A program made the translations under genes and the position numbers. This document shows positions 56,883-64,000 of a stretch of DNA of 64,000 nucleotides, one piece after another. Below the pieces are notes generated by a model that ran no database searches, was not told the origin of the DNA, and saw only the letters and a program-made list of their open reading frames with translations. Each line of letters opens with the position of its first letter. The stretch's first letter is position 1. This stretch comes from Sedimentisphaerales bacterium (GTDB taxonomy: Bacteria > Planctomycetota > Phycisphaerae > Sedimentisphaerales > SM23-30), in assembly GCA_016928435.1 (NCBI GenBank), contig JAFGKT010000053.1, positions 82,464-146,463 of the forward strand. The letters run 5' to 3'.

Positions 56883-57824
56883 ATGATAAATATGACCGAT
56901 TTCCAATACAGCCCGGCTGAGTGCGTACCTTTCCGCGACCAAAAAGCCATCGCTGCCGCGCGCGCAATAAAACGTCAGGATATATGCAAACACCCCAACC
57001 CCGAGTTCCACATCACCGTCCTGCCCGAACACGAAATCGCTTTTCGGTGGATCATGGACTTGTTCTACCGCATCAAAACCGCCTCCGACAAAAATGAACA
57101 ACTCGTACTTATCACCCCCCAACCAATACCCGATTACAGCAAACTCGCGTATCTCATCAACAAATTCCGTGTTGATTGCAGCAAGCTACACACATTTAAC
57201 ATGGACGAATACGCCAACGAACAAGGCCAAATCGCCCCGGAAACCTGGGAATTCGGCTTTATGTATTCGATGCTCAAAAACTTCTACAGCCAAATCGATG
57301 AAGACCTCCGACCCCCGCGTAAACAGATCGTAGGTCTCAACGATCAAAACATCAACGATTACGGTAAGATGATCGCCGACCTCGGCGGCGCCGATTGCTG
57401 CTATAGCGGACCAGGATGGACCGGACACCTCGCTTTTATCGAACCCGATGCCCCAGAGTTCCAAGCACCCTTGGAAGAATGGAAAAAAATGGGCCCCCGA
57501 ATCGCAACCCTGAGCCCATTTACCCTCGCGCAAAACTCGCTCCATGGCAGTTTCGGAAAGAGCGGCGATCTCGCTGCAGTGCCCCCCAAAGCAGCTACCA
57601 TCGGACCCGCCGAAGTCATCGGCGCCAAAAACCGTATCGATGTCCATGCCCTCGGAATCCACGGAACCAGCACATCCTGGCAACGTCTAATCTCCCGACT
57701 GGTACTCCACGGACCAGTAACCCCGTTGGTACCCGAATCAATCCTACAAACCCTGCCCACCGAAGTATGGGTCTCCGAAAACATCGCCGCCGATATCGAA
57801 CCAGATTGGGAAAAAGGATACTAA
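56883..57824 (+). CDS. NagB/6-phosphogluconolactonase-superfamily sugar-phosphate isomerase-like protein
   Basis: 313-residue protein of the glucosamine-6-phosphate deaminase fold. The catalytic-base block FNMDEYANEQG (Asp108, NagB D72 equivalent) is clear. The ring-opening block reads GPGWTGHLAFIEPDA (176-190): His182 and Glu187 match NagB H143 and E148, but Thr180 replaces D141. The phosphate loop near LVLITPQPIPDYSKL is also not the usual SGGSTP. Start ATG 56883 has GGGGG upstream; ATG 56892 is possible. It may be a divergent deaminase, isomerase or sensor of sugar phosphates. It is a single gene followed by a hairpin. Confidence 0.75.
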   Translation: MINMTDFQYSPAECVPFRDQKAIAAARAIKRQDICKHPNPEFHITVLPEHEIAFRWIMDLFYRIKTASDKNEQLVLITPQPIPDYSKLAYLINKFRVDCSKLHTFNMDEYANEQGQIAPETWEFGFMYSMLKNFYSQIDEDLRPPRKQIVGLNDQNINDYGKMIADLGGADCCYSGPGWTGHLAFIEPDAPEFQAPLEEWKKMGPRIATLSPFTLAQNSLHGSFGKSGDLAAVPPKAATIGPAEVIGAKNRIDVHALGIHGTSTSWQRLISRLVLHGPVTPLVPESILQTLPTEVWVSENIAADIEPDWEKGY

Positions 57825-57842
57825 GCGCCAATCGAACCAAGA

Positions 57843-57869
57843 TTAGCCCTCCGACCTGTCGGGGGATTC
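57843..57869 (+). repeat. TTAG hairpin element 15 (GAC class, decayed)
   Basis: TTAG, CCCTCCGAC/GTCGGGGG with a T-G pair, then ATTCTACC. 19 bases after the NagB-like gene; + orientation. Confidence 0.75.
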
Positions 57870-57978
57870 TACCTCGCCTCTGGCTAACCAAATCGTGTCT
57901 ATCCTGTTATCCTGTCAAAACTCCCTGACCACCCGAAAATATTAACGCACCCGTCTGCCACCTCTGGACACCTTTTCC

Positions 57979-58006
57979 TTGACCCCTGCCGCCGGAGCGA
58001 TATCAT
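57979..58006 (+). promoter_or_regulatory. promoter candidate giving a near-leaderless lysS mRNA
   Basis: TTGACC (57979-57984), 16 bases, TATCAT (58001-58006). The expected start near 58013 is only about two bases before the lysS ATG at 58015. No Shine-Dalgarno site lies at normal distance. Confidence 0.45.
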
Positions 58007-58014
58007 AACGGGTT

Positions 58015-59472
58015 ATGGATAACATACAGAATATCAACGAGTATGAGCAAGCCCGACGCGACAAGCTCGAAAAACTGCGTCAACTCAATATCGATCCCTA
58101 CGGTCAGCGTTTCGACGGCGCCAAGTCGTGCGCCGAAGCGGCCGGCCTTTACGACCCCGACAACGAAGAGCAACTCGTCACCGCGGCCGGGCGCATCATT
58201 CTGCTGCGCGATATCGGCAAACTTATATTTATCACCATCCGCGATTGGACCGGTACTATCCAGATCGGCCTGAGCAAAAAACTGCTCGGCGATTCCTGGA
58301 ACACCGCCAAACTGCTAGACCTCGGCGATATCGTGGCTGCCCAAGGAATGCTCGGCAAAACCAAGACCGGCGAAGTTACCATCTGGGTCACCCAACTAAC
58401 GTTCCTCACCAAAGCAACACTGCCCCCGCCCGAAAAATTTCACGGCCTGCAAGACGTCGAACGACGCTATCGCCAACGGTACGTCGATCTGTTCGCTAAC
58501 CCTGATGTCATGACTACCTTCAAAGACCGAGCCAACATCGTACGCACCATCCGACAATACCTAACCGAGCGAGGCTTTCTCGAAGTCGAAACACCAATGA
58601 TGCAGACCATCGCCGGTGGCGCAGCCGCTCGACCATTTGTCACCCATCATAATACCCTGGATATGGATCTGTTCCTACGCATCGCGCCGGAACTGTTCCT
58701 CAAACGTCTGCTCGTGGGAGGTATGGAACGCGTCTTTGAAATCAATCGTAATTTCCGAAACGAAGGTATATCAACACAGCATAACCCAGAGTTCACTATG
58801 TGCGAACTCTACCAAGCCTATGCCGACTACAACACCATGATGGATATCATCGAAGGTATCACTAGCACCCTGGTTAAACAACGCAGCGAAAATATGCAAT
58901 TGCCCTTTGGCGCAACTACAATCGACTACTCCACCCCCTGGGCCCGCAAAACCTACGCCGAACTGTTCAAAGAACACGTCGGTGTCGATATGCATAACAT
59001 CGCCGAAGTCCGCGCCAAGGCGCGCAGTTTAGAAATCAACGAAGCTAAAATGGATGATATGGTCGTCGTCAACGAAGTCTTTGAAGAATACGTCGAAGAC
59101 AAACTTATTAACCCAACCTTCGTGATCGATTACCCCGCGGCTCTGTGCCCGCTAACCAAACGCAAGACTACCAACCCCGAAGTCGCTGAGCGTTTCGAGC
59201 TGTTTGTCAACGGCATGGAAATCGCCAACGCTTATACCGAGCTTAACGATCCTGCCGTCCAGGAAGAAAACTTCCGCCTGCAATTGCAAGGCCAAGATGA
59301 AACCATGGCGACTATGGATGAAGATTTCGTCACCGCGCTGAAGTACGGCATGCCACCGGCCGGAGGACTAGGATTCGGCATCGACCGACTCGTTATGCTC
59401 CTTACAAATTCACCATCCATACGCGATGTCATCCTGTTCCCAACCATGAGACCAACAGAAAGCCACGCATAG
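58015..59472 (+). CDS. lysS: lysyl-tRNA synthetase, class II
   Basis: Charges tRNA-Lys. 485 residues. The N-terminal OB-fold anticodon domain (~55-150) has ITIRDWTGTIQIGL. Class II motifs follow: motif 1 around FLEVETPMMQTIAGGAAARPF, motif 2 FEINRNFRNEGISTQHNPEFTMCELYQAYADY, and motif 3 GGLGFGIDRLVMLLTN. RYRQRYVDL is the usual linker. Length is slightly under the bacterial norm of ~500. It is preceded by a possible leaderless promoter and followed by a gap of small repeats before argC. Confidence 0.97.
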   Translation: MDNIQNINEYEQARRDKLEKLRQLNIDPYGQRFDGAKSCAEAAGLYDPDNEEQLVTAAGRIILLRDIGKLIFITIRDWTGTIQIGLSKKLLGDSWNTAKLLDLGDIVAAQGMLGKTKTGEVTIWVTQLTFLTKATLPPPEKFHGLQDVERRYRQRYVDLFANPDVMTTFKDRANIVRTIRQYLTERGFLEVETPMMQTIAGGAAARPFVTHHNTLDMDLFLRIAPELFLKRLLVGGMERVFEINRNFRNEGISTQHNPEFTMCELYQAYADYNTMMDIIEGITSTLVKQRSENMQLPFGATTIDYSTPWARKTYAELFKEHVGVDMHNIAEVRAKARSLEINEAKMDDMVVVNEVFEEYVEDKLINPTFVIDYPAALCPLTKRKTTNPEVAERFELFVNGMEIANAYTELNDPAVQEENFRLQLQGQDETMATMDEDFVTALKYGMPPAGGLGFGIDRLVMLLTNSPSIRDVILFPTMRPTESHA

Positions 59473-59550
59473 TTCTCTAGTAAACAATTACACCTGTAGG
59501 GCGAGCCAGGCCCGCCGTTGAAAACCAAAGTAAGACTCTGACTTGTCAGT

Positions 59551-59564
59551 CCCGCGCAGGCGGG
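59551..59564. repeat. small palindrome in the lysS-argC gap
   Basis: CCCGC-GCAG-GCGGG hairpin within the motif CCCGCGCAGGCGGGAATCC, a common dispersed palindrome in bacterial genomes. A GCGGGTAACTTG-type repeat follows near 59590. Confidence 0.5.
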
Positions 59565-59636
59565 AATCCATCGTTGAAATCAACCGTAGCGCGGGTAACT
59601 TGTTGCCCACGCTTTATCCTAAAATAGGACTTTATC

Positions 59637-60647
59637 ATGATAAGAGTAGCCATCATCGGAGCCACCGGCTATACCGCCAGCGAATCCATCCGTATTCTGC
59701 TTAACCATCCGCAGACTAAAATCACTTACCTCACCGCCCTGCCGCAAGAGTGCGCCCCCATCACCGACATCTTCCCCGCATGCCGGGGCCGACTCGACCT
59801 GCCCGTCGAACCGGTGGACCTCGAAAAACTCGCTGATAAAGCCGATGTCGCTCTTGGTTGCCTGCCGCACAAAGTCGCTATGGACTTCGTACCTGACCTG
59901 CTGCAGGCCGGCGTCAAAGTCGTTGATTTCAGCGCCGATTACCGTATCCATGATGTCGATCTCTACGAAAAAGTTTATCAGGTAAAACACACCGACAAAG
60001 AACGGCTCAGCGAAGCGGCGTTCGGCCTGCCTGAACTCTTCCGCAAAAGCATCGTCGGTGCCACTCTCGTCGCCAACCCCGGCTGCTATCCTACCGCGGC
60101 GTCCTTGGCGCTGGCGCCTTTGCTCCAAGAAAAACTCATCGCGCCCGATGATATCATTGTCAATGCCGTATCCGGCGCTTCCGGGGCCGGACGAAAAGCC
60201 GCACTGCCTTTCCATTTCCCCGAAATGAACGAAAACCTCTTCGCCTACGCCGTTGGTGCCCATCGTCATATGCCCGAAATCGAGCAAATCCTCACCGACT
60301 TCACCAACCAAAAAGTCCAAGTCCTTTTCCAACCACACGTCGTTTGTATGGACCGCGGTATCTTTGAAAGCATCTACTGCTATCCCCTAACTAATGTCAC
60401 CGCCGACCAACTCGCCGAACTATATCACACATTCTATGCCAACGAACCTTTCGTAAGAGTCCTGGCTAAGCCGCCAGCTACCAAGAACGTCGCGTATTCC
60501 AATTTCTGCGATATCTTCCCCACCGTCGCTAAAGGTAAAATCACTGTCTTTTCCGCCATCGATAATCTCGTTAAAGGCGCCGCCGGGCAAGCTGTACAAA
60601 ACCTAAATATTATTTCCAACATCCCCGAAACCACCGGTCTAATATAA
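59637..60647 (+). CDS. argC: N-acetyl-gamma-glutamyl-phosphate reductase
   Basis: Third step of arginine synthesis; reduces N-acetylglutamyl phosphate with NADPH. AGGA lies eight bases before the ATG. 336 residues: Rossmann start VAIIGATGYTASESIRIL, ALGCLPHKVAMDFVP, VVDFSADYRI, the catalytic Cys150 in LVANPGCYPTAASL, the VSGASGAGRKA loop, HRHMPEIEQIL with the catalytic His, and the C-terminal DNLVKGAAGQAVQNLNI. Followed after 21 bases by argJ, so the two form an operon. Confidence 0.97.
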   Translation: MIRVAIIGATGYTASESIRILLNHPQTKITYLTALPQECAPITDIFPACRGRLDLPVEPVDLEKLADKADVALGCLPHKVAMDFVPDLLQAGVKVVDFSADYRIHDVDLYEKVYQVKHTDKERLSEAAFGLPELFRKSIVGATLVANPGCYPTAASLALAPLLQEKLIAPDDIIVNAVSGASGAGRKAALPFHFPEMNENLFAYAVGAHRHMPEIEQILTDFTNQKVQVLFQPHVVCMDRGIFESIYCYPLTNVTADQLAELYHTFYANEPFVRVLAKPPATKNVAYSNFCDIFPTVAKGKITVFSAIDNLVKGAAGQAVQNLNIISNIPETTGLI

Positions 60648-60668
60648 ACAGACCTTAGAGAACAACCC

Positions 60669-61871
60669 ATGGCTAACCAAACCATCACCGCGCCCCACGG
60701 ATTCCGCGTCGCCGCCGTTAAAGCAGGCATAAAAAAAAGTGGCAATCTCGACCTGGGCTTAATCATCGCTGACCAACCCTGCCCCGCGGCCGCGACTTTC
60801 ACCACCAATAAAGTCGTCGGCGCCCCTGTTGTCGTCAGCCGTCAGCATATTCGATCCGGATACGCCCAAGCGGTTTACGTCAACGCCGGTAATGCCAATG
60901 TCTGCACCGGCGAGCGAGGCCTGCGCGATGTCCAAACCATCTGCCGGCATATCGCCCAGCCAACCAAAATCGCCCTCGATGATATCCTCGTTTGTTCAAC
61001 CGGAATCATCGGCCATTTCTTACCGATGAACAAAGTCCGCGCCGGAATCACCGACGCCCTCACGCAGCTTTCCTCCTCCGCCCGCGCAGGCCAAGACTTC
61101 GCCCGCGCTATCATGACCACCGACCTCCAACCAAAAATCGCCTGCCAAACCATCAAACTCGCCGGCAAAACCGTAACCATAGCCGGAACCGCTAAAGGCT
61201 CCGGTATGATCGCGCCCAATATGGCTACCATGCTCGCATTCATTACTACCGACGCCGCTATAACCCCCGCGATGCTCCGCCGCGCACTAAAAGACGCCGT
61301 CAAATGCACCTTCAACAAAGTAACCGTCGATAACCACCAAAGCACCAGCGACACCGCTATCATACTCGCCTCAGGCCAAGCCGATAATCCCAAAATCACC
61401 AAGGCTGACAAAGACTACCAACAATTCGCCCACGCGCTTTGGGCCGTCTGCGATGACCTCGCCCAAAAAATCGCTGCCGACGGTGAAGGCGCAACCGTCG
61501 CCGTAACCATCCGAGTCACCGGCGCCGCTTCCGATAAAGACGCCACCCGCGCTCTACGCGCCATCGCCGACAGCCCACTCGTCCGCACCGCGTTCGCCGG
61601 AGCCGACCCGAACTGGGGCCGCATCACCAGCGCCGTCGGTTACAGCGGCGCAAAAATGGATCCCCAAAAAACCACTTGTACCATCGCGGGCACCACCGTC
61701 TTCCGTAACGGCAAACCCGCGCGATTCAACCCCGCCGCACTCAGCAAAAAAATGAAAGCTAAAAAATATCAAGTACTCGTAGATCTCGGATTAGGTAAAG
61801 GACAAGACTTCTGCTATACCTGCGACCTGACCCGGCAATACGTAACCATCAATGCCGATTATCATACCTAA
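60669..61871 (+). CDS. argJ: bifunctional ornithine acetyltransferase / N-acetylglutamate synthase
   Basis: Recycles the acetyl group from N-acetylornithine to glutamate. 400 residues. The self-cleaving nucleophile Thr187 lies in GSGMIAPNMATMLAFITTD. The oxyanion region CSTGIIGHFLPMNKV, TVDNHQSTSDTAIILASG, GEGATVAVTIRVTGA, and FAGADPNWGRITSAVGYSG all match. The N-terminus FRVAAVKAGIKKSGNLDLGLI is typical. Second gene of argCJ, so arginine synthesis here is of the cyclic type. Other arg genes are outside the window. Confidence 0.97.
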   Translation: MANQTITAPHGFRVAAVKAGIKKSGNLDLGLIIADQPCPAAATFTTNKVVGAPVVVSRQHIRSGYAQAVYVNAGNANVCTGERGLRDVQTICRHIAQPTKIALDDILVCSTGIIGHFLPMNKVRAGITDALTQLSSSARAGQDFARAIMTTDLQPKIACQTIKLAGKTVTIAGTAKGSGMIAPNMATMLAFITTDAAITPAMLRRALKDAVKCTFNKVTVDNHQSTSDTAIILASGQADNPKITKADKDYQQFAHALWAVCDDLAQKIAADGEGATVAVTIRVTGAASDKDATRALRAIADSPLVRTAFAGADPNWGRITSAVGYSGAKMDPQKTTCTIAGTTVFRNGKPARFNPAALSKKMKAKKYQVLVDLGLGKGQDFCYTCDLTRQYVTINADYHT

Positions 61872-62046
61872 TATCTCACCTCCAAATCACCTGTTCCGTC
61901 ACCGAATGACATGCTGGAGTCGCCGCTGCGACCGATAATATAACTGCCCAGACACAAATCTCGCCCTTATAATTCTATTTTCCCCACCACAACCCTCGTT
62001 AAGACACTTCCTACACGTCACCCCTCATAACCTCGCACCAATCCCA

Positions 62047-62075
62047 GTGAAAAGGCTCAATCCCTACCCTATACT
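62047..62075 (+). promoter_or_regulatory. promoter candidate of the HDOD-GGDEF gene
   Basis: GTGAAA (62047-62052), 17 bases, TATACT (62070-62075); start expected near 62082. The gap from 61872 to this point shows nothing else. Confidence 0.45.
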
Positions 62076-62081
62076 ATCCGA

Positions 62082-62178
62082 TGATAAGGGTGCAACCAAT
62101 GGGCCTCTGCCAAAGGCCTAGCAACTAGGTCAGATAAAGTCTAAGCAAATGTCTCGCGCCGCGAGATATTGATATTCC
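62082..62178 (+). promoter_or_regulatory. possible structured leader of the HDOD-GGDEF gene
   Basis: About 97 bases with three small stems in a row: GGCCT/AGGCC (near 62102-62118), CTAG-CAA-CTAG (near 62118-62128) and TCTCGC/GCGAGA (62152-62166) just before the ATG, which has no ribosome site. It was compared by eye with the c-di-GMP-I riboswitch and does not match its core. Function unknown. Confidence 0.35.
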
Positions 62179-63765
62179 ATGACTACTGAGAACAGCATGA
62201 AACTCAACAAAGACGAACTAATTCAAGCTATTAAAACAGCTAATGTACCCACTCTGCCGGAGGTGGCGCAAAAACTCGTGGCACTGTGCAAGGACGAGAA
62301 CGCCAATTTCGCTGATTTCGCCCGTGTACTCGAAAATGACCCCGGACTAGCTTCACGTATTATGCGCGTAGCCAACTCAGCTTTTTACGGCCTACGCAAT
62401 CAAGCCAGCACACTCGAACGAGCCATCACCGCGATCGGACTCAAACACGTCAAAAGCATTTCACTCGGATTCCATTTGGCCAATGCGCTTAACGACTTCC
62501 ATGGTGACGGATTCAATATGGAGCGTTTCTGGGAAGAATGCGTACTCCGAGGAGTAATCGCTCGCCAGATCGCCGGAAAATACTGTCCTAATCGTCGTGA
62601 GGAAGCATTTCTCATCGGATTGCTCCAAAATTGCGGAATACCCGTACTCGTCGAAGTCTTCGGCAAAGACTACGCGAAAATCTGGGATTCAATGGATTGC
62701 TCACAAGCCGCCCTGAACGAAATCGAAAGAGAAGTATATGATTTCGATCATCAGCAAGCCGCGCAAATTATCGCCCAACAATGGGAACTACCCGAAATAC
62801 TCGCCGCCCCGCTAGCATCCCACCATTGCCGAAGCCTAGGTAAACCCAGCGCCGACGATAAAACTCAACTAAAACAAATCGCGTACTTCGTCGGTAACCT
62901 TTCGTTGCATGGGGCCGGTTCGCTCAGCGAAGAAGACCTGACCTTCACCCAATGGTGCCAGTCAGTCTTCAATATGGATACCCAGCAACTGCAAAATATA
63001 CTCGAAGAATCCAAAGACGAATTTAACGGTATCGCAAAACTCTTTACCGAAGTATTGCCCGAAAATCTCAATGTCGCCGGACTGCTCGCACAAGCTAATA
63101 GCCTGCTCAGCCATATTGCTGAAGATGACCAACCAAAAAATGTGATGGACCTCGAAGCTAAAGTGCGCGAACTACAAGATAAATGCGCCGCGCTTAGTCA
63201 GAGCGTCAACAAATACCAGCAAAAAGCCACCACCGATTCCCTTACCGGATTGTGTACGCGAGATGTACTCGTCCAATATATCCAAAAAACCATCGAACAA
63301 ACCAATGTCAAAAAAAGCTCTATCATGGTCATGTTTATCGACGTCGATGATTTCAAGAGCGTTAATGACAACTACGGACATAAAGCCGGAGACTTCTTCC
63401 TCAAAGCGCTCGCGGCACTAATGAAAAAATTCTTCGGCAAAAAAGGATGCCTCTGCCGACAAGGGGGAGACGAAATGGTAGTGGCACTGGCGAATATCAA
63501 CTACAAACAAGCCATACATATCGCTGAAGTCTTTCAGAAAAAAACTAAACTCATCAAGCAAAAAGTCAACTGCGACCAAGACAAACCGTTAGTCGTTAAC
63601 CTCTCCTGCTCAGTCGGGATGATACATTGCTCACCAGGTTCGCAACCGGAATCCATCGACACCATACTCGAATTAGCTGACCAGCAAATGTATATCGCCA
63701 AAAGAAACGGAAAAGGACGACTCAGCCATCAAGCCATAGCAAATCAAACCGCCGCGACAAACTAG
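62179..63765 (+). CDS. HDOD-GGDEF signalling protein
   Basis: 528 residues. Residues ~10-260 are an HDOD domain (PTLPEVAQKLVALC, DPGLASRIMRVANSAFYG, ITAIGLKHVKSISLGFHL, RREEAFLIGLLQNCGIPVL). A coiled coil (VMDLEAKVRELQDKCAALSQSVNKYQQKA) links it to a GGDEF domain (~350-515: DSLTGLCTRDVL, MFIDVDDFKSVNDNYGHKAGDFFL). The active-site loop reads RQGGDEMVV (429-433 GGDEM), so the last position is Met instead of Phe or Leu. The inhibitory RxxD site upstream is absent (GKKGCLC). It may still make c-di-GMP, without product inhibition. Many HDOD-GGDEF proteins have this order. Confidence 0.92.
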   Translation: MTTENSMKLNKDELIQAIKTANVPTLPEVAQKLVALCKDENANFADFARVLENDPGLASRIMRVANSAFYGLRNQASTLERAITAIGLKHVKSISLGFHLANALNDFHGDGFNMERFWEECVLRGVIARQIAGKYCPNRREEAFLIGLLQNCGIPVLVEVFGKDYAKIWDSMDCSQAALNEIEREVYDFDHQQAAQIIAQQWELPEILAAPLASHHCRSLGKPSADDKTQLKQIAYFVGNLSLHGAGSLSEEDLTFTQWCQSVFNMDTQQLQNILEESKDEFNGIAKLFTEVLPENLNVAGLLAQANSLLSHIAEDDQPKNVMDLEAKVRELQDKCAALSQSVNKYQQKATTDSLTGLCTRDVLVQYIQKTIEQTNVKKSSIMVMFIDVDDFKSVNDNYGHKAGDFFLKALAALMKKFFGKKGCLCRQGGDEMVVALANINYKQAIHIAEVFQKKTKLIKQKVNCDQDKPLVVNLSCSVGMIHCSPGSQPESIDTILELADQQMYIAKRNGKGRLSHQAIANQTAATN

Positions 63766-63899
63766 AATATCGATGGCATAAAACCCAAAACCAACCTGGT
63801 CAGAACCAACCTAGTGGCCATACCAAAACCGCGAAAATCCAGAACCAACCCATTCATAAAGCCCCCAATGGCACAGCACGCACGCCAAAAACCGCATAT

Positions 63900-64000
63900 T
63901 GTCTAGGTACTACCTGACAAGGTTCAGGACATCGCTAACCCGAAAATGGGCCAGGACATCGATAACCCTTGTTTTTTATCAGGGCAATGTATGCTGCAAT
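63900..64000. mobile_element. probable edge of an insertion sequence, cut by the window end
   Basis: From TGTCTAGGTACTACCTGACA (63900-63919, a near-palindrome) the sequence changes character. It then carries the direct repeat CAGGACATCG(C/A)TAACCC at 63925-63941 and 63952-63968. Terminal TGT plus repeated CAGGACATCG motifs resemble transposase-binding ends of IS481/IS3-like elements, but no transposase gene is inside the window. Confidence 0.4.

Noticed and set aside
62082..62178. c-di-GMP-I riboswitch upstream of the GGDEF protein
   Set aside because: The characteristic GGGCAAACC and GACGCAAAGCC core elements are not present.

Overview
The window looks like chromosomal DNA of a Planctomycetota bacterium, most likely of the Phycisphaerae side (inference). 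The clues are a TPR protein carrying two RNA-polymerase alpha C-terminal-like domains, a fused SecDF with a long periplasmic insertion, a giant secreted protein with an LEPR-like N-terminal motif plus DUF4347, and membrane proteins that resemble planctomycete-only families. KdsA (Kdo synthesis), OmpA-like and SurA-like proteins point to a Gram-negative-type envelope. The + strand is visibly rich in C and A on both gene orientations, so + genes encode P/N/Q/T-rich proteins and - genes V/G/W-rich ones. This suggests the whole window lies on one replichore with the - strand leading.

Layout. 1-2850: an etfB-etfA-acyl-CoA dehydrogenase operon (-). 3023-8059: rho, a methyl-H4folate methyltransferase-like protein, and a MetF-MetV-pterin-domain fusion (all -). 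8447-14016: nfeD-nfeD-floA membrane-organisation operon (+), a P/Q/T-rich membrane-anchored protein and a glycosyltransferase. 14087-25121: a LysM protein, then the block TPR-alphaCTD, spoIID-like, tgt, yajC, secD-like, secDF (-), which keeps the tgt-yajC-secD-secF order but has a channel-less SecD ectodomain paralogue in the middle. 25532-34510: a + run of lipid kinase, kdsA, flavoprotein, carB, aminotransferase and M20 dipeptidase. 35106-41283: SBF-type transporter overlapping murJ, and two periplasmic chaperone/PPIase-like proteins (-). 41708-49975: topA (+), two phosphofructokinases of different types, an OmpA-like lipoprotein, an HTH-acidic-membrane protein and a small exported protein. 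50439-55837: a PAP2 lipoprotein, the 1053-residue surface protein flanked by 89-bp direct repeats, and a FixJ-type regulator. 56883-63765: a NagB-like protein, lysS, argC-argJ, and an HDOD-GGDEF protein. The right edge looks like the start of a mobile element.

What stands out beyond the genes is a family of 15 short intergenic hairpins (TTAG-CCCCC...GGGGG-TT..AAC) that all point the same way on the + strand whatever the direction of the neighbouring genes. Other noteworthy points are the duplicated and partly degenerated pterin-binding domain fused to MetF/MetV, the SecD ectodomain paralogue, a PFK with GGGGT in place of GGDGT, and a perfect TGTGA-N6-TCACA operator between the folate fusion and the nfeD operon. 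No tRNA, rRNA or CRISPR array was recognised.
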